From NCBI GenBank assembly GCA_950068635.1, contig CATMIM010000015.1:1-10248 (forward strand): 10,248 bases of DNA, given 5' to 3'. Position numbers and translations under genes: made by a program. Below are positions 7,789-10,248 of this stretch, piece by piece. The notes beneath the pieces are model-generated. The model saw only the letters and a list, made by a program, of their open reading frames with translations, was not told the DNA's origin and searched no databases. Source of the stretch: an uncultured Candidatus Poseidoniales archaeon. Its GTDB lineage: Archaea; Thermoplasmatota; Poseidoniia; Poseidoniales; Thalassarchaeaceae. Positions within the stretch are counted from its first letter, which is position 1. The number at the start of each line of letters is the position of its first letter.

Positions 7789-9201
7789 ATGGCAGAACTC
7801 GACTGGGATGCCCTCTCAGAGTTCGTTGATGGGATGTGGGACGACTCCGCGCTGCCGGATCTGTACCGGTTCATCGAGATCCCCGCTCTCTCTCCCGCGT
7901 TCGACGCAGATTGGAACGCGAACGGTCATCTCGACGCCACCATCGATCTGTTCACCGCCTGGTTGGCCACCGTGCCTCTGGAAGGACTCAGCGTGAACGT
8001 GCATCAACTCGCCGGACTGACGCCGCTGATACTGTGCAAGGTCGAGGGCACCGCCCCCGGAGAGGTGCTGTTCTATTCACATCTCGATAAACAACCGGAG
8101 TTCACCGGCTGGTCCGAGGGCAAGGGTCCGTGGAAGCCGGTGCGCGAGGGCGATTGGCTGTTCGGACGGGGAAGTGTCGACGATGGTTACGGAGGATATG
8201 CGGGAATCATCTCGGTGCTGGCGCTGCAGCAGCAGGGAATCCCGCACCCGACCTGTCGCTTCATCATCGAGACCTGCGAGGAGTCCGGCTCTCCCGACCT
8301 GCCTGCGTACCTCGCCGAATGCAAGGATGATCTCGGCACCCCTGACCTCGTCATCGTGCTCGACTCCGGCATGGGGGATTACGAGCGCCTCTGGATCACT
8401 GAGAGCCTGCGCGGACTCATCGGCGGCACGCTTTCCGTCGCTGTCTCCGCCGAGGGAGTCCATTCCGGGATGGCGAGCGGTGTGATGCCGTCATCGTTCA
8501 GGATCGCTCGCCAGCTGCTGTCCCGTCTCGAGGATGAGGATACTGGTGCGCTCAAGCCGGATTGGCTGCACATCGACATCAGCGACGAGTTGCGCGCCGA
8601 TTCGCAGCGCATCTGCGACGTGCTCGGCCAAGCGCTCATCGACGATTTCCCGTTCCTCGATGGAGTCGAGGCGCAGAGCACCGACCTGGTCGAGGCCCTG
8701 CTGGCCCAGAACTGGCGTCCGACCCTGTCGATCACCGGTGCGGGCGGGATGCCCGCGCTCGAACAGGCCGGCAACGTGCTGCGGACGCACACCGACCTGA
8801 AGGTGTCAGTGCGCATCCCTCCTGGCGTCGAATCGGAATCGGCTTCCGTCCTGCTGAAACAACTGCTCGAGGATGACCCGCCACATGGGGCGCATGTGAG
8901 CATGACGCTCGATACGGCGGCGAACGGATTCGCCGCGCCGGCGATGCCAGCAGCGGTGGATGCGGCTCTCGATGCGGCCTCGCAGCGCTTCTTCGACAAC
9001 GGCTCGATGCCGTTCTACGAGGGTGGCACGATTCCGTTCATGTCGATGATGCAGGAGTCCTATCCGGATGCACGCTACCTGGTGACGGGCGCTGCCGGGC
9101 CGGGCAACAACGCCCACGGACCTGACGAGAAGCTGCACGTGCCCACGGCCAAGGCAGTCACGAAGTGCGTCAGCGCCGCGCTGGCCGCGATGTGCGACTG
9201 A
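7789..9201 (+). CDS. M20 family metallopeptidase (CNDP/dipeptidase-like)
   Basis: Two-zinc amidohydrolase or peptidase of the M20 family, closest in layout to carnosinase/cytosolic dipeptidase-type members; the substrate is probably a di- or short peptide but cannot be read from sequence. All catalytic positions are visible in the 470 aa product: H98 and D100 in YSHLDKQ, bridging D131 in GRGSVDDG, general base E164 and metal ligand E165 in ETCEESGS, D192 in VLDSG, and H443 in GNNAHGPDE. H225 in EGVHSGM matches the conserved His of the lid/dimerisation domain, which spans roughly 205-380 between the two halves of the catalytic domain. Length is typical of the family. No signal peptide or membrane segment is seen, so it is presumably cytoplasmic. 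It follows the helicase-nuclease genes by 30 bases on the same strand and may share their transcript, with no obvious functional tie. Annotations such as ArgE or DapE are less likely given the EESGS and NNAHGPDE context. Confidence 0.93.
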   Translation: MAELDWDALSEFVDGMWDDSALPDLYRFIEIPALSPAFDADWNANGHLDATIDLFTAWLATVPLEGLSVNVHQLAGLTPLILCKVEGTAPGEVLFYSHLDKQPEFTGWSEGKGPWKPVREGDWLFGRGSVDDGYGGYAGIISVLALQQQGIPHPTCRFIIETCEESGSPDLPAYLAECKDDLGTPDLVIVLDSGMGDYERLWITESLRGLIGGTLSVAVSAEGVHSGMASGVMPSSFRIARQLLSRLEDEDTGALKPDWLHIDISDELRADSQRICDVLGQALIDDFPFLDGVEAQSTDLVEALLAQNWRPTLSITGAGGMPALEQAGNVLRTHTDLKVSVRIPPGVESESASVLLKQLLEDDPPHGAHVSMTLDTAANGFAAPAMPAAVDAALDAASQRFFDNGSMPFYEGGTIPFMSMMQESYPDARYLVTGAAGPGNNAHGPDEKLHVPTAKAVTKCVSAALAAMCD

Positions 9202-9203
9202 GC

Positions 9204-10232
9204 CTACTCCTCGCCGTGTGCGACCTCGGTAGGAACCCCACGGGTTCGCTGGTCATCTTTGCGCGGCGCGAACAGGTCTCTGCGCACGTTGGCCAACTCC
9301 CAGCGAGCGATGCTGATGGCGACCGGCACGACCTGCCACAGGAGCCCGACTGTGAACAGCGAGACGAGCAGACACCACGAACCGGCCGAGATCGGCAGCG
9401 CCGCCGTCATCCATGCGAGATGGAACACGCTCACGTTGACCAGCGCGTGCGCGAGCACCGCTGCCGCAAGGCCAGCGCGCAGCGCGAGCCATCCGAGAGC
9501 CAGCCCAGAGAAGAATGTCGGCAACCATTTCCAACCACCGTACTGCGGTACGTGCGCCGAGGCGAACAGGGCGGCTGAGAGCAGCAGCACGCTCGCCGCC
9601 TCCAGCGACCAGCCTCTCTCCAGCAACCCACCTCGCCAGATGGTCGACCGCTCGAGCCCCCTCGAACCGGCGCGCATGAGCAACCAGAGGGGCAGAGTCA
9701 GCAGCACGCCGCGATGGATCGCTTCCTCGACGAACGCCGCGCTGAACAGCGACAACCACAGTTCCGCCTCCCCGAAGCCAGCGACATCGGGTGCCCCGGG
9801 GACACTCCCGGACACCAGCGTGAGCAGGGAAGCAGCGATTCCGACGAGCAGGATCGCCGCAGCAGTCGCCCCCACACAGGCCAACCTGCCAGCGCCCTGC
9901 CAACCCGCTCCTTGATGCCCCCTCGGCCACAGCCAGGCGGCCCTTCCTGCATCTCTTGCCGTGCTGATGGACTTGGCTGACGTGGCCAGCCAGATCGCCA
10001 CCAGTGACAGAGTCGCCATCGTCCAGAGCACCAGCGGACCACCGCTGAGCAGGGCCAACGTGCGCGTCCATTCCGGTTTCCATGGGTCGGGGATGACCAA
10101 GGCCACCCCCTCTCCCCAGTCGGCGCTCTGCCACACAAAGGCGGCGAGCAGCATCGGTGTCACCAGCAGGGCGAGCAAGGCCCAGACCCACGTGAGCAGC
10201 GCGAGTGAGTGGGCATCAGTACGGCCGAGCAC
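9204..10232 (-). CDS. CPBP (Rce1/ABI) family intramembrane metalloprotease, start uncertain near window edge
   Basis: Multi-pass membrane protein with the three signature motifs of the CPBP/Rce1 family: EEAIHRG (E169, E170, R174), FASAH (F223, H227) and HALVN (H262, N266). In characterised relatives such as the CAAX prenyl protease Rce1 these residues form the membrane-embedded catalytic site. Bacterial members are often linked to bacteriocin maturation or self-immunity, but the role here is unknown. Hydrophobic segments lie at about 10-34, 60-84, 118-142, 157-187, 212-228, 238-258, 258-278 and 283-308, followed by a basic then polar cytoplasmic-looking tail ending in TAG. The GTG at 10232 is provisional. 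A purine-rich GGAAAGG is only 2 bases away, and the frame stays open to the right edge, so the true start may be outside. Later starts (codons 24 or 27) would cut the first membrane segment. It converges on the M20 gene with a 2-base gap and is not in its operon. Confidence 0.88.
   Translation of the reverse strand: MLGRTDAHSLALLTWVWALLALLVTPMLLAAFVWQSADWGEGVALVIPDPWKPEWTRTLALLSGGPLVLWTMATLSLVAIWLATSAKSISTARDAGRAAWLWPRGHQGAGWQGAGRLACVGATAAAILLVGIAASLLTLVSGSVPGAPDVAGFGEAELWLSLFSAAFVEEAIHRGVLLTLPLWLLMRAGSRGLERSTIWRGGLLERGWSLEAASVLLLSAALFASAHVPQYGGWKWLPTFFSGLALGWLALRAGLAAAVLAHALVNVSVFHLAWMTAALPISAGSWCLLVSLFTVGLLWQVVPVAISIARWELANVRRDLFAPRKDDQRTRGVPTEVAHGEE
9233..9247. repeat. Short perfect inverted repeat just past the M20 stop, inside the CPBP 3' coding end
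   Basis: GAACCC and GGGTTC are perfect 6-base complements around a 3-base CAC loop, 31 bases beyond the M20 stop codon. A hairpin could form in RNA from either strand. There is no U-rich run after it on the plus strand, so I do not call it an intrinsic terminator. It may be chance in GC-rich coding DNA, or a weak 3' end-protecting or bidirectional stop element between the convergent genes. Confidence 0.3.
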
Positions 10233-10248
10233 GTCCTTTCCGTGCTCA

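Noticed and set aside
9191..9224. TGTGCGAC repeated at 9191-9198 and 9217-9224
   Set aside because: An 8-base direct repeat in GC-rich coding sequence is probably chance; no attachment-site or tRNA context is present.
9259..9915. Plus-strand open frame (218 codons) opposite the CPBP gene
   Set aside because: Its Ser/Pro/Ala-rich composition is typical of an antisense shadow, with no motif seen.
9253..10191. Alternative 312-codon minus-strand frame within the CPBP gene
   Set aside because: It is Arg/Gly-rich without membrane segments, whereas the frame at 9204-10232 has all CPBP motifs and hydrophobic helices.

Overview
This is a compact stretch of high-GC DNA (roughly 60% or more by eye) with four protein genes and almost no intergenic sequence. 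It looks like the chromosome of a free-living prokaryote. A paired AddB-like/AddA-like nuclease-helicase favours a high-GC bacterium. I see no lineage-specific marker, so phylum is unresolved and a high-GC planktonic archaeon cannot be excluded. I see no tRNA, rRNA, CRISPR array, insertion sequence or phage gene.

Layout. Bases 2-2776 (+) are the 3' part of an AddB-like gene that enters from the left edge. The visible part has the end of a degenerate UvrD-type motor, then a complete RecB-type nuclease domain with a four-cysteine Fe-S signature. Bases 2767-7758 (+) encode a very large (1663 aa) AddA/RecB-like protein with a complete set of superfamily 1 helicase motifs and its own C-terminal nuclease domain. 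The two genes overlap by 10 bases, and a strong Shine-Dalgarno in the end of the first serves the second, so they are very likely co-translated subunits of one double-strand-break resection enzyme. Thirty bases further on, 7789-9201 (+) encodes an M20-family metallopeptidase with all expected metal ligands. Converging on it with a 2-base gap, 9204-10232 (-) encodes a multi-pass CPBP (Rce1/ABI) intramembrane protease, whose start lies near or beyond the right edge.

How the genes work together. The first two form a DNA end-processing machine: one active motor, two nuclease domains, and apparently a Fe-S staple in each subunit. The M20 peptidase is placed to be transcribed with them but has no obvious functional link. 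The CPBP gene is a separate unit. The points most worth a second look are the Cys quartet in the AddA-like subunit, its unusual length with inserts between helicase motifs, and the loss of motor motif VI in the AddB-like partner. I did not find a convincing entirely new system.
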